Below, piece by piece: positions 18,620 through 27,431 of a DNA stretch of 64,000 bases (its first letter is position 1; each line of letters opens with the position of its first letter). The stretch covers positions 255,241-319,240 of the forward strand of contig NZ_QIRF01000004.1 of the NCBI RefSeq assembly GCF_003332825.1. The letters run 5' to 3'. The position numbers were made by a program, and so were the translations under genes. The notes beneath the pieces are model-generated. The model saw only the letters and a program-made list of their open reading frames with translations, did not search any database and had not been told where the DNA came from. This DNA comes from Dyella sp. C9. GTDB taxonomy: Bacteria; Pseudomonadota; Gammaproteobacteria; Xanthomonadales; Rhodanobacteraceae.

Positions 18620-19633
18620 ATGGCCATGTCCTTCCGCCGCTTCCTTCCCGACCGTTTCACCTGTGCCCTGATCACCACCGTGGCGCTGGCCAGCGTGCTG
18701 CCCTGCCGTGGCACCACCGCCCACGTGTTCGACTGGCTGACCGACCTGGCCATCGCCCTGCTGTTCTTCCTGCACGGCGCCAAGCTGTCGCGCGAGGCGG
18801 TGGTGGCGGGCATGACCCACTGGCGCCTGCACCTCACCGTGCTGGCCAGCACCTTCGTGCTGTTCCCGGTGCTGGGCCTGCTGCTGCGTCCGCTGCTGTC
18901 GCCGCTGGTGACGCCGGCGCTGTACATGGGCGTGCTGTTCCTGTGCACGTTGCCGTCGACGGTGCAGTCGTCGATCGCCTTCACCTCGATGGCGCGCGGC
19001 AATATCCCCGCGGCGATCTGCGCGGCTTCGGCTTCCAGCCTGCTGGGCATCTTCATCACCCCGGTGCTGGTGGGCGTGATGCTGGAATCGCACGGGCAGG
19101 GCGGCATGAGCTGGGATGCGGTGGGCGCCATCGTGATGCAGCTGCTGGTGCCGTTCGTGGCCGGCCAGGTGGCGCAGCGCTGGATCGGCCGCTGGGTGGA
19201 GCGCAACCGTGCGCTGCTGTCCTATGTCGACCAGGGTTCGATCCTGCTGGTGGTCTACACCGCCTTCAGCGCGGCTGTGCTGCAGGGCCTGTGGAAGCAG
19301 ATGCCGCTGCCGGTGCTGGGTGGCCTGCTGGTGGTGAACGCGGTGCTGCTGGCGGTTGCGCTGCTGGTGACGCGCTATGGCGCACGCGCACTGGGCTTCA
19401 ATCGCGAGGACGAGATCACCATCGTGTTCTGCGGCTCCAAGAAGAGCCTCGCCAGCGGCGTGCCGATGGCCAAGGTGCTGTTCGCCGGCCATCCGCTGGG
19501 CACGATCGTGCTGCCGATCATGCTGTTCCACCAGATGCAGCTGATGACCTGCGCCGTGCTGGCACGCAAGTACGCGGCGCGGCCGGTGGAGGTGAAGCGC
19601 GCGGCCACGGAGCAGGTGCAGGCGCTGTCCTGA
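18620..19633 (+). CDS. Bile acid:sodium symporter-like (SBF/BASS) transporter
   Basis: 337 aa integral membrane protein with about ten hydrophobic segments. Family signatures include LPDRF near the start, [25 protein letters not shown], and [18 protein letters not shown] in the second half, matching the SBF-like (PF13593 type) branch. It would move an organic anion with Na+ across the inner membrane; the substrate is unknown. Start chosen at the ATG at 18620; an ATG at 18626 or a TTG at 18566 are alternatives and no ribosome site is decisive. Regulated, by inference, by the adjacent LysR gene. Confidence 0.85.
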   Translation: MAMSFRRFLPDRFTCALITTVALASVLPCRGTTAHVFDWLTDLAIALLFFLHGAKLSREAVVAGMTHWRLHLTVLASTFVLFPVLGLLLRPLLSPLVTPALYMGVLFLCTLPSTVQSSIAFTSMARGNIPAAICAASASSLLGIFITPVLVGVMLESHGQGGMSWDAVGAIVMQLLVPFVAGQVAQRWIGRWVERNRALLSYVDQGSILLVVYTAFSAAVLQGLWKQMPLPVLGGLLVVNAVLLAVALLVTRYGARALGFNREDEITIVFCGSKKSLASGVPMAKVLFAGHPLGTIVLPIMLFHQMQLMTCAVLARKYAARPVEVKRAATEQVQALS

Positions 19634-19642
19634 TACGAAAGT

Positions 19643-19677
19643 CCCTGCAGGAGCGCACCCTGTGCGCTCCTGCAGGG
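19643..19677. repeat. Compact family A palindrome
   Basis: CCCTGCAGGAGCGCAC and GTGCGCTCCTGCAGGG form a perfect 16-bp inverted repeat with a 3-nt loop. This is a shortened form of the family A element, placed directly before a terminator. Confidence 0.8.
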
Positions 19678-19681
19678 GGCA

Positions 19682-19715
19682 ACGAAAACGGGGCCCTAGG
19701 GCCCCGTTTCTTTTT
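19682..19715. terminator. Bidirectional terminator, BASS transporter / purH
   Basis: AAACGGGGCCC (19686-19696), loop TA, GGGCCCCGTTT (19699-19709), followed by CTTTTTC on the plus strand; GTTTTCGTT follows on the minus strand. It serves both convergent genes. Confidence 0.9.
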
Positions 19716-19726
19716 CTCTGGTCGCC

Positions 19727-21337
19727 TCAGTGGCGGAAGTGGCGGATGCCCGTGAACACCATCGCCATGCCGTGTTCGTCGGCGGCGGCGACCACTTCCG
19801 CGTCGCGCATCGAGCCGCCCGGCTGGATCACCGCGCTGATGCCGGCGGCCGCCGCGGCGTCGATGCCGTCGCGGAACGGGAAGAACGCGTCGGACGCCAT
19901 CACCGAGCCACGCACTTCCAGCTTCTCGTCGGCGGCCTTGATGCCGGCGATCCTGGCGCTGTACACGCGGCTCATCTGGCCGGCGCCCACGCCGATGGTC
20001 TGGCGGTTCCTGGCGTAGACGATGGCGTTGCTCTTGACGTACTTGGCCACCTTCCAGGCGAAGATCAGGTCGTCGATCTCGGCCGGCGTCGGTGCGCGCT
20101 GGGTGACGATCTTGAGGTCTTCCGGCTTCACCATGGCGCGATCGGCGGTCTGGATCAGCAGGCCCGAACCCACGCGGCGCACGTCGTTGCCCGGATGCGC
20201 CTTGCTGAGGTCGCCATCGGCCGGCGCGGGGATCTCGAGCACGCGCACGTTGGCCTTCTTGGCGAATACCTTCAGCGCCTCGTCCTCGTAGCCCGGCGCC
20301 AGCACCACTTCGACGAACTGGCGGTCCACGATGGACTTGGCGGTGGCCGCATCGACCACGCGGTTGAACGCGATGATGCCGCCGAAGGCCGAGGTCGGGT
20401 CGGTCTGGTAGGCCAGGTCGTAGGCGCGGCCGATGCCGTCCAGGCTCACCGCCACGCCGCAGGGGTTGGCGTGCTTGACGATCACGCAGGCCGGCTTGGT
20501 GAAGCTGCGCACGCATTCCCACGCGGCGTCGGAGTCGGCGATGTTGTTGAACGACAGCTCCTTGCCCTGCAGCTGGCGGAAGGTGGCCAGCGTGCCCGGC
20601 GCCGGGTACAGGTCCCGGTAGAACGCGGCCTGCTGGTGCGGGTTCTCGCCGTAGCGCAGGTCCATCACCTTCACGAAGCGGCCATTGGCCTGCTCCGGGA
20701 ACGCCTCGTGGCCGGCGATGGCGTCGAGGTTGTCGTTGAGCTTCAGCGCGGACAGGTAGTCGCTGATCGCGCCGTCATAGTTGGACACGCGGTTGAACGC
20801 GGCCACGGCAAGCTTGAAGCGCGTGGCGCGGCTGAGCCCGCCCTGGCTTTCGATCTCGGCCAGCGCCTCGGCGTACTGGTCGGGCGAGGTGAGTACGCCG
20901 ACGTCGTTCCAGTTCTTGGCCGCCGAACGCAGCATCGCCGGGCCGCCGATGTCGATGTTCTCGCTCGCGTCTTCCAGCGTGCAGTCCGGCTTGGCCACGG
21001 TCTGCTCGAACGGATACAGGTTGAGCACCAGCAGGTCGATCGGGGCGATGTCCAGTTCGGCCATCACGGCGGCATCGGTGCCGCGGCGACCCAGCAGGCC
21101 GCCATGCACCTTCGGGTGCAGCGTCTTCACGCGGCCGTCCATGATCTCCGGGAAGCCGGTCAGCTCGCTGACGTCCTTCACCGGGATGCCGGCATCGCGC
21201 AGCGCCTTGGCGCTGCCGCCGGTGGAGAGCAGCTCCACGCCGGCCTTGCTCAGCCGCTGGCCCAGTTCAAGCAGGCCGGTCTTGTCGGACACGCTGAGCA
21301 GCGCGCGGCGAATGGGGGTGACAGCAGAGGCGGACAT
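19727..21337 (-). CDS. purH: AICAR transformylase/IMP cyclohydrolase
   Basis: Bifunctional enzyme for the last two steps of IMP synthesis, 536 aa from the ATG at 21337 ([20 protein letters not shown]). The N-terminal IMP cyclohydrolase part shows [14 protein letters not shown] and [14 protein letters not shown]. The transformylase part shows [29 protein letters not shown] and [11 protein letters not shown], with the family ending FTGIRHFRH. It lies downstream of fis on the same strand with a 157-bp gap, an arrangement shared by Xanthomonads. Confidence 0.98.
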   Translation of the reverse strand: MSASAVTPIRRALLSVSDKTGLLELGQRLSKAGVELLSTGGSAKALRDAGIPVKDVSELTGFPEIMDGRVKTLHPKVHGGLLGRRGTDAAVMAELDIAPIDLLVLNLYPFEQTVAKPDCTLEDASENIDIGGPAMLRSAAKNWNDVGVLTSPDQYAEALAEIESQGGLSRATRFKLAVAAFNRVSNYDGAISDYLSALKLNDNLDAIAGHEAFPEQANGRFVKVMDLRYGENPHQQAAFYRDLYPAPGTLATFRQLQGKELSFNNIADSDAAWECVRSFTKPACVIVKHANPCGVAVSLDGIGRAYDLAYQTDPTSAFGGIIAFNRVVDAATAKSIVDRQFVEVVLAPGYEDEALKVFAKKANVRVLEIPAPADGDLSKAHPGNDVRRVGSGLLIQTADRAMVKPEDLKIVTQRAPTPAEIDDLIFAWKVAKYVKSNAIVYARNRQTIGVGAGQMSRVYSARIAGIKAADEKLEVRGSVMASDAFFPFRDGIDAAAAAGISAVIQPGGSMRDAEVVAAADEHGMAMVFTGIRHFRH

Positions 21338-21494
21338 GGCGGCTTCCAGAACGGGGAAGCCGCACATTATAGCCTGCCCGGGCCGGGCCGTCGGCGAGGG
21401 CGGTCCGGGCACGATGGACGGCTAAATGCAGTGGTATCGCGATGCGAGCCCTGGCGCGGTGCGCCCAGGGCAGGCGGGTCCAGCCGAGGGGCTG

Positions 21495-21782
21495 TTACAG
21501 CAGGCCGTGGGCGGCCAGCTTCTTGCGCAGCGTGGCGCGGTTGATGCCGAGCGCGGCAGCGGCGCGGCTCTGGTTGCCGTCGTGCCAGGCCAGCACCTCG
21601 CGCAGGAGGGGGCCTTCGACCTCGCGGATCACGAGCGCGTGCAGGCCTTCGTCACACTCCGTGTCGCCGATGTCGGCGAGGTAACGGCGGACGGTGCGAC
21701 TGACGCATTCGCTCAACGCGCTCTGCGACGAAGTCTCGGCAGGAGACTCGTTGGCAGGCAGTCTGACGGCATTCACGGGCAT
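21495..21782 (-). CDS. fis: Fis-family nucleoid-associated protein
   Basis: 95 aa, the normal Fis length. The C-terminal helix-turn-helix is intact (NQSRAAAALGINRATLRKKL). The dimer core (EGPLLREVLAWHDG) precedes it, and the N-terminal 25 residues are poorly conserved, as usual. GAGGGG lies just upstream of the ATG. It sits between the zinc-ribbon gene and purH on one strand. About 300 bp of upstream sequence allows its own promoter. Confidence 0.93.
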   Translation of the reverse strand: MPVNAVRLPANESPAETSSQSALSECVSRTVRRYLADIGDTECDEGLHALVIREVEGPLLREVLAWHDGNQSRAAAALGINRATLRKKLAAHGLL

Positions 21783-22079
21783 TTCCCCTCACGTTCTACG
21801 CAACGGCTACGTGGGCCGTTGCATTTGTTTATGGCAATACCGCGGGCGGCGGCTCGCATGGAACGCCGGGTGCAGCACAAGACGAAGGGGCGAGTTTACC
21901 CTCGCGGCCAGACAATTTTAAGTCCCTGCAGTACAGCGCGCAGGACCGGACGTGTCTTTCAGTAAATGTCCTATGGACAAAATCGGCAGGAGATGGCACG
22001 GACTATGCCTGACGGTTGGGTCTCGCCGCCGGCCCGGGGAAGGGCCCCGGCCCCCGGCCCGTCCTTCGCAAATGGACGT
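21783..22079. promoter_or_regulatory. Upstream region of fis
   Basis: 297 bp with AT-rich patches near 21820-21840 and 21900-21990 and a very GC-rich stretch at 22030-22060. The size suits a regulated fis promoter on the minus strand, but no box can be named with confidence. Confidence 0.35.
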
Positions 22080-22877
22080 CTATTCGAAACCGAACTCGAA
22101 GGCCACCGCCTTGCCTTCGGGATCTTCCACTTCAAGCATGAGCGTGGCCGTGCCGCTGGCCGGCAGGCCGCGCTGCAGCACCGCGTTGTCGCCGAGGTAT
22201 TCGCCAGGACGCAGCCGGCGCATGGCCAGCCGCTTGCCGTTGGCGTCGGACAGGGTGATCGACACGACCGGATACGGTTGGGCGAACTTCGCATCGTTGC
22301 GCAGGCTGGCCGTGATCAGCAGCGCGCCGGGTACCGACGGATGCGCTTGCACGTCACGGGCCACCAGGCTGAGCTGGCGCGTGTCCTGCACCAGTGGAAG
22401 CTGGCAGCCGAGGCTGGCGCAGGCCTGTTCGAGCATCGGGCCGATGGTGTCGTCGCTGATCAGCGCGTCGCGCTTGGCCCAGGCGATCTGCGCGCCCAGC
22501 GCGAGCAACAGCAACAGGCAGGCGGTGATCCAGGGCCAGCGTCGCGGACGCGGCGGCTGCTGGCGTGCAAAGCGGGGGGCGACCACCAGGTTGCTGAAAT
22601 CCTCGGCTTCGGCGTGGGGTGCCGCGGTGGACTCGGCGATCGCAGGCTGCGCGGCCTCCGGTTGCGGGCGATACACCGCCAGGTCCAGCCGAGGCGGCGC
22701 ATCAGGGATATGCGGGGTGAGGAATTCGAACGGCTCGGGCGGCAGCTGCTCGCTGAGGCTGGCCAGTGCATCGAATTCCGCGCCGCAATGCCCGCACACG
22801 ACCTGGCCGCGCGCTTGCGCAAGCGTTACCGCGTTCAGCGAGAACACGGTCAGGCATTCGGGACATTGGGCGTACAT
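22080..22877 (-). CDS. Zinc-ribbon and DUF3426 membrane protein
   Basis: 265 aa. An MJ0042-type zinc ribbon opens the protein (CPEC at 5-8, CGHC at 28-31). A variable linker follows, then one transmembrane helix (about 114-132, WITACLLLLLALGAQIAW), and then a C-terminal DUF3426 domain (about 150-265; LVARDVQAHPSVPGALLITA, LPASGTATLMLEVED). Such proteins regularly sit between prmA and fis in Xanthomonads and related groups. Function unknown; the layout suggests a cytoplasmic metal site coupled to a periplasmic domain. Confidence 0.85.
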   Translation of the reverse strand: MYAQCPECLTVFSLNAVTLAQARGQVVCGHCGAEFDALASLSEQLPPEPFEFLTPHIPDAPPRLDLAVYRPQPEAAQPAIAESTAAPHAEAEDFSNLVVAPRFARQQPPRPRRWPWITACLLLLLALGAQIAWAKRDALISDDTIGPMLEQACASLGCQLPLVQDTRQLSLVARDVQAHPSVPGALLITASLRNDAKFAQPYPVVSITLSDANGKRLAMRRLRPGEYLGDNAVLQRGLPASGTATLMLEVEDPEGKAVAFEFGFE

Positions 22878-22975
22878 GCGGTCCGCTGGTATCGGGCTGG
22901 GGCAAGCCTAGTGCACTGCCCGCCACAAAGCACGCGGGCCATCGCCAGATCGCGAACCGGCGCTCAGCCGCGACA

Positions 22976-23881
22976 TTAGTGCTTCCCGGTGCGTCGTCCG
23001 CTGATGCGCACCCAGTCCTCCTGGATGGCCACCTCGAGGTCCTCGAACCATTCGGCGTAACGCGCGAGCAATTCCTCTTCCTGACCCTGCAGGATGCCCG
23101 AGATGGCGAACGGCGCCCCGGGCTTTGCAGCGGCGGCGAAGGTGGGCGCAAGTTCGCCGAGCGGGCCGGCAAGAATGTTTGCGACGAATACATCCGCCGG
23201 TTCGACGTCCACCTCTTCGGGCAGGAACACGGCGAGCCGGTCGGCAACCTGGTTGCGCTCGGCATTGTCCGTCGAAGCGGTCAGCGCCTGCGGGTCGTTG
23301 TCCACGCCCACCGCGCTCGCCGCGCCCAGCTTCAGTGCGGCAATGGCGAGGATGCCCGAGCCGCAGCCATAGTCCACGACGGTCTTGCCGTGCAGGTCGA
23401 GCCCGTCCAGCCAGGCCAGGCACAATGCGGTGGTGGGATGCGTGCCACTGCCGAAGGCCAGGCCGGGATCCAGCCGGACCACCACGATGTCATCGTCGAC
23501 CGGCGGCTCGATGTTCCACGGATAGATCCACAGGCGGCGGCCGAACACCATGGGCTTGAACTGGTCCATCCAGGCGCGTTCCCAGTCCTCGTCGGCCACG
23601 TCGCGGAACTGCATGTGGTCCGGCTCCAGCCAGGGCAGCAGGTCGCCCAGTGCTTCGCCGAGGCCCCGGCGATCGGTGTCGGCATCGAACAGCGCGTTGA
23701 GCGTGATGGTCGGCCACAGCGGCAGTTCGCCCACGCCGGGCTCGAAGATCGCCTGTTCGTCGGGCGTTTCCGCATCGGCGTCCTGCATGGTGATGGAGAG
23801 CGCGCCGAGATCGTCGAGCGCTTCCTCAACGCGGGGCTGCTGTTCGGAGCGGATGGTGAGCGAGAGTTCGAGCCAGGGCAT
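22976..23881 (-). CDS. prmA: Ribosomal protein L11 methyltransferase
   Basis: Trimethylates ribosomal protein L11 using S-adenosylmethionine. 301 aa from the ATG at 23881 with AGGAA 8 nt upstream. The N-terminal substrate-binding domain (ELSLTIRSEQQPRVEEALDD) is followed by the methyltransferase core with RLDPGLAFGSGTHPTT, motif I VVDYGCGSGILAIAALKLGA and catalytic-loop NILAGPL. It ends ISGRRTGKH. Order in this block: accB-accC, a 122-aa unknown, prmA, DUF3426, fis. Confidence 0.96.
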   Translation of the reverse strand: MPWLELSLTIRSEQQPRVEEALDDLGALSITMQDADAETPDEQAIFEPGVGELPLWPTITLNALFDADTDRRGLGEALGDLLPWLEPDHMQFRDVADEDWERAWMDQFKPMVFGRRLWIYPWNIEPPVDDDIVVVRLDPGLAFGSGTHPTTALCLAWLDGLDLHGKTVVDYGCGSGILAIAALKLGAASAVGVDNDPQALTASTDNAERNQVADRLAVFLPEEVDVEPADVFVANILAGPLGELAPTFAAAAKPGAPFAISGILQGQEEELLARYAEWFEDLEVAIQEDWVRISGRRTGKH

Positions 23882-23955
23882 GGCGGGTTCCTGCAGACAA
23901 GGGGCTATTGTCGCCGATGTCGGTGACAGCGTGCGCGCCGGATGGCCCCGCACTC

Positions 23956-24324
23956 CTACAGCGAGGCGTCCGGACGCATGCCCAGGAAACTGTCGTGACG
24001 GTGGTAGTGGTCCAGCGCACGGATGAAGTCCGCCAGGCCGGAATCGGACTTGTGCCGTCGCTGCACGAACAACACCTCGGCGAAGTCGCCCGCTTCGAGG
24101 AAATGGCGCAGGTGGTGCTGCGCGGCGAAGGGCGGCAGGGCCTCGCCGTTGTCGTCGATCAGTGCGTCATCTTCGTCGGCGACGTGCGACAGGTAGAGCC
24201 GGCAGGCCGAATCGGTGATCTCGCCGCGGATATAGACCCACGCGTAGCGATCCCAGCCGTCGCCTTCGTCGAACGCATCGGTGATGGCGTCGATCGCTTC
24301 GGGGAGAGTGAGCAGTGCGGACAT
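23956..24324 (-). CDS. Conserved small protein of unknown function between accC and prmA
   Basis: 122 aa from the ATG at 24324 (MSALLTLPEAIDAITDAFDE); a TTG 12 bp upstream is also in frame. It is acidic and soluble, with no signal peptide or membrane segment. Recognisable blocks are DGWDRYAWVYIRGEITDSAC and LRHFLEAGDFAEVLFVQRR. I do not recognise the family. It lies after the accC terminator and before prmA. Its stop codon and last codons coincide with a fragment resembling the head of a family A REP (CTGTAGGAGTGCG on the minus strand). Confidence 0.75.
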   Translation of the reverse strand: MSALLTLPEAIDAITDAFDEGDGWDRYAWVYIRGEITDSACRLYLSHVADEDDALIDDNGEALPPFAAQHHLRHFLEAGDFAEVLFVQRRHKSDSGLADFIRALDHYHRHDSFLGMRPDASL

Positions 24325-24337
24325 CGTCGGAAACAAA

Positions 24338-24365
24338 CCGGCGAGCCGCCCGAGCGGCTCGCCGG
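24338..24365 (-). terminator. Terminator after accC
   Basis: Perfect 11-bp stem (CCGGCGAGCCG / CGGCTCGCCGG) with a 6-nt loop. On the minus strand it is followed by TTTGTTTCC. It ends 14 bp before the ATG of the next gene, so it overlaps that gene's ribosome-binding region. Confidence 0.8.
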
Positions 24366-24372
24366 CGAGTCA

Positions 24373-25740
24373 TCAGCCGCCGGTGGCGGCCTTTTCCTTC
24401 TGTTCGGCCATGCGCTTTTCCAGGTAGTGGATGTTCTGTCCACCCTGCTGGAAACCGACGTCGGCCATGATGCGCTGCTGCAACGGGACGTTGCACTTCA
24501 CGCCTTCGATCACCGTCTCGGCCAGCGCCAGGCGCATGCGCGCGATGGCGGTTTCGCGATCCGGGCCGTGCACGATCAGCTTGCCGATCATGGAGTCGTA
24601 GTTCGGCGGGATGCGGTAGCCGTCGTACAGGTGGGTGTCCACGCGCACGCCCGGACCACCGGGCGCCTCGAAGCGCTTCACCGTGCCCGGCGAAGGCAGG
24701 AACGAATCGGGATCTTCCGCGTTGATGCGGCACTCGATCGCATGGCCGTGGATCTGGATGTCCGACTGCCTGATCGACAGCTTCTCGCCACCGGCGATCA
24801 GCAGCTGCTCGCGCACCAGGTCGATGCCGGTGATCAGCTCGGTCACCGGATGCTCCACCTGGATGCGGGTGTTCATCTCGATGAAGTAGAAGCGGCCGTC
24901 CTCGTAGAGGAACTCAAAGGTGCCGGCGCCGCGGTAGCCGATGCGCAGGCAGGCCTCGACGCAGACCTTGCCGATCTGCTCGCGCAGTTCCGGCGTGATG
25001 CCCGGCGCCGGTGCTTCTTCCACCACCTTCTGGTGGCGGCGCTGCATCGAGCAGTCGCGCTCGCCCAGGTGGATGGCGTTGCCCTGGCCATCGGCCAGCA
25101 CCTGGATTTCCACGTGACGCGGATTTTCCAGGAACTTCTCCATGTACACCTGATCGTTGCCGAAAGCGGCCTTCGCTTCCTGCTTGGTCATGGTGATGGC
25201 GTTGCCCAGGTGGGCTTCGGTGCGCACCACGCGCATGCCTCGGCCACCGCCGCCACCGGCGGCCTTGATGATCACCGGGTAGCCGATATCACGCGCGATG
25301 CGCATGTTCTCTTCGACGTTGTCGCCCAGCGGGCCGCCCGAGCCGGGCACGCACGGCACGCCGGCGGCCTTCATGGCGCGGATCGCCTCCACCTTGTCGC
25401 CCATCAGGCGGATCACGTCGGCAGTCGGGCCGATGAAGATGAAGCCCGACTGCTCCACCTGTTCGGCGAAGTCGGCGCGCTCGGAGAGGAAGCCGTAACC
25501 CGGATGGATGGCCTGGGCGTCGGTGATCTCTGCCGCCGCGATGATTCGCGGGATGTTGAGGTAACTGTCGGCCGACGGCGCGGGGCCGATGCAGATGGCC
25601 TCGTCGGCCAGGCCGACGTGCTTGAGGTTGCGGTCGGCGGTGGAGTGCACCGCCACGGTTTTGATGCCAAGGCTGTGGCAGGCGCGCAGCACGCGCAGCG
25701 CGATCTCACCACGGTTGGCAATGACGACTTTTTCTAGCAT
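24373..25740 (-). CDS. accC: Acetyl-CoA carboxylase, biotin carboxylase subunit
   Basis: Carboxylates biotin on AccB at the expense of ATP, the first step of fatty-acid synthesis. 455 aa from the ATG at 25740 ([20 protein letters not shown]); a second in-frame ATG is 6 bp upstream. ATP-grasp features are intact: glycine-rich [48 protein letters not shown] and [12 protein letters not shown]. It follows accB by about 20 bp and is cotranscribed with it. Confidence 0.98.
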   Translation of the reverse strand: MLEKVVIANRGEIALRVLRACHSLGIKTVAVHSTADRNLKHVGLADEAICIGPAPSADSYLNIPRIIAAAEITDAQAIHPGYGFLSERADFAEQVEQSGFIFIGPTADVIRLMGDKVEAIRAMKAAGVPCVPGSGGPLGDNVEENMRIARDIGYPVIIKAAGGGGGRGMRVVRTEAHLGNAITMTKQEAKAAFGNDQVYMEKFLENPRHVEIQVLADGQGNAIHLGERDCSMQRRHQKVVEEAPAPGITPELREQIGKVCVEACLRIGYRGAGTFEFLYEDGRFYFIEMNTRIQVEHPVTELITGIDLVREQLLIAGGEKLSIRQSDIQIHGHAIECRINAEDPDSFLPSPGTVKRFEAPGGPGVRVDTHLYDGYRIPPNYDSMIGKLIVHGPDRETAIARMRLALAETVIEGVKCNVPLQQRIMADVGFQQGGQNIHYLEKRMAEQKEKAATGG

Positions 25741-25761
25741 GGGCATGGAGGTGGGCCCGGC

Positions 25762-26220
25762 TTAGCCGATCACGAACATCGGCTGGTCGAATTCCACCGG
25801 CTGGCCGTTCTCGAGCAGTATGGCCTTCACGGTGCCAGCGACATCGGCTTCGATCTGGTTGAACATCTTCATCGCTTCGATGATGCCCAGTGTCTCGCCG
25901 GCCTTGACCTGCTGGCCGACCTTCACGAAGGCCGCGGCACCCGGGCTCGCGGAGGCGTAGAAGGTGCCGACCATCGGCGCCTTCACCACGTGGCCGGCTG
26001 GCAGGCCGGCGTCTGCCGGGGCGGCTTCGGCCGGAGCCGCAGCGGCGACCGGGGCGGCAACGGCCACTGGGGCAGCCTGCACCACCGGGGCGGCGACGGT
26101 CACGCCGCCCTTGGGCACGCGCGACAGGCGGACGACTTCCTCGCCTTCCTTGATTTCCAGTTCGGCGAGGTTGGATTCCTCGAGCAGGTCAATGAGCTTC
26201 TTGATCTTGCGCAGGTCCAT
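25762..26220 (-). CDS. accB: Biotin carboxyl carrier protein of acetyl-CoA carboxylase
   Basis: 152 aa, a normal BCCP length. The N-terminal helix segment ([20 protein letters not shown]) is followed by an Ala/Pro-rich linker (about 38-75) and the biotinyl domain. The biotin acceptor is Lys118 in EAMKM, with the thumb segment and the C-terminal PMFVIG preserved. Partner of AccC encoded next on the same transcript. aroQ lies 62 bp upstream on the same strand. Confidence 0.98.
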   Translation of the reverse strand: MDLRKIKKLIDLLEESNLAELEIKEGEEVVRLSRVPKGGVTVAAPVVQAAPVAVAAPVAAAAPAEAAPADAGLPAGHVVKAPMVGTFYASASPGAAAFVKVGQQVKAGETLGIIEAMKMFNQIEADVAGTVKAILLENGQPVEFDQPMFVIG

Positions 26221-26282
26221 GGTTCAAACCTTTTCGTTGGGGCCGCCTTGGCAGCCGGATGGGAATGGGTAATCGGGCCGGT

Positions 26283-26738
26283 TCAGTGGGCGGAGGCAAT
26301 CCGCTCCAGCCTGGACACGGCGGCGTCCAGCGCCAGCCGGTAGCTGTCTGCGCCGAAGCCGCAGATCACCCCGATGGCGATGTCCGAGAGGTAGGAGTGG
26401 CGGCGGAACGGTTCGCGCGCATGCACGTTGGACAGGTGCAGTTCGATGAACGGAATCGCCACCCCGGCCAGCGCGTCGCGCAGCGCGATGCTGGTATGGG
26501 TGAAGGCGCCGGGATTGACCAGGATGAGATCGGTGCCGTCCAGCCGCGCCTGGTGGACGCGCTCGATCAGTGCGTGCTCGGCGTTGGACTGGAAGCTTTC
26601 CAGGGCATGGCCGGCCGCCTGTGCGCGTCGCGCGAGCATGGCGTCGATGTCAGCCAGCGTGTCGCGGCCGTACACCTCGGGCTCACGCACGCCCAGCAGA
26701 TTGAGATTGGGCCCATGCAGGACCAGGATCTTCGCCAC
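26283..26738 (-). CDS. aroQ: 3-dehydroquinate dehydratase, type II
   Basis: Third step of the shikimate pathway. 151 aa from a GTG at 26738 with AAGGTGG upstream, giving the family start [16 protein letters not shown]. The catalytic Tyr loop (EVYGRDTL), NPGAFTHTS and the His-containing [13 protein letters not shown] are present. The usual N-x-E-G motif reads [11 protein letters not shown], a small deviation. It is the first gene of the aroQ-accB-accC run, as in many gammaproteobacteria. Confidence 0.95.
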   Translation of the reverse strand: MAKILVLHGPNLNLLGVREPEVYGRDTLADIDAMLARRAQAAGHALESFQSNAEHALIERVHQARLDGTDLILVNPGAFTHTSIALRDALAGVAIPFIELHLSNVHAREPFRRHSYLSDIAIGVICGFGADSYRLALDAAVSRLERIASAH

Positions 26739-26888
26739 GCAACCACCTTCGGTTGAGCCGGCAGAGCCGACATCCGGCGCGGAGTGTGCGCGCCCCGACC
26801 GATGTTGTCCAGTTCGGCGCAGTTCGACGATGTTTGAAGGAGAAGTTACGCGTAAACCGTGCGCCGACGTATGGCGGCCCAAACCGCG

Positions 26889-27431
26889 TCAGGGCGCGGG
26901 TGCGGCCAGCCACTGCTGCAGCTGGTCCTCGTCCAGCACGCCGCGGCGGGTGGCGAGCACGCGGCCGTTCTCGTCCAGTAGCACGCTGTATGGCAGCAGT
27001 TCGCCGACGTTACCCAGCCGCAGCGAAGTGCTGGGGCTGTCCAGCCGGCCCAGCAGCACCGGGTAGTTGAGCGGATGGCTGACCAGGAAGTCGCGCACGC
27101 GTTGCGGGTCGTCCATGGCGATGCCGACGACAATAGCCCCTTTTTCGCCGACGTTGGCCTGGGCCTGGGACAGCGCCGGCATTTCCTTCAGGCAGGGGCC
27201 GCACCAGGTGGCCCAGAAGTTCAGCAGTACCCGGCGACCGCGGTAATCGGACAGGCGGTGCTCCTTGCCGTCCAGCCCGGCCAGCGCCAGGTCGGGAACG
27301 ATGTCGCCGGTCTGGGCGACGTGCACCCCGGGCGGCACTCGCTCCTGCTGGCTGGCGTGCTGCAGCCAGCCGCCGACCGCCGCGACCAGCACGGCCAGGC
27401 CCAGGATGGTCCAGTTGCTACGGCTCAGCAT
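26889..27431 (-). CDS. TlpA-type membrane-anchored thioredoxin
   Basis: 180 aa. One N-terminal membrane anchor (residues 8-24) places the thioredoxin domain in the periplasm. The active site is WCGPC (Cys77, Cys80) in NFWATWCGPCLKEMPAL. Its start overlaps the dsbD stop (ATGA), so it is coupled to dsbD, whose electron flow to periplasmic reductants it most likely receives. Probable roles are cytochrome c maturation or peroxide and disulfide reduction (inference). Confidence 0.9.
   Translation of the reverse strand: MLSRSNWTILGLAVLVAAVGGWLQHASQQERVPPGVHVAQTGDIVPDLALAGLDGKEHRLSDYRGRRVLLNFWATWCGPCLKEMPALSQAQANVGEKGAIVVGIAMDDPQRVRDFLVSHPLNYPVLLGRLDSPSTSLRLGNVGELLPYSVLLDENGRVLATRRGVLDEDQLQQWLAAPAP

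Noticed and set aside
21440..21475. Attenuator hairpin between fis and purH
   Set aside because: The stem (GCCCTGG with CCAGGGC) is short with an internal mismatch and has no T run on the coding strand.
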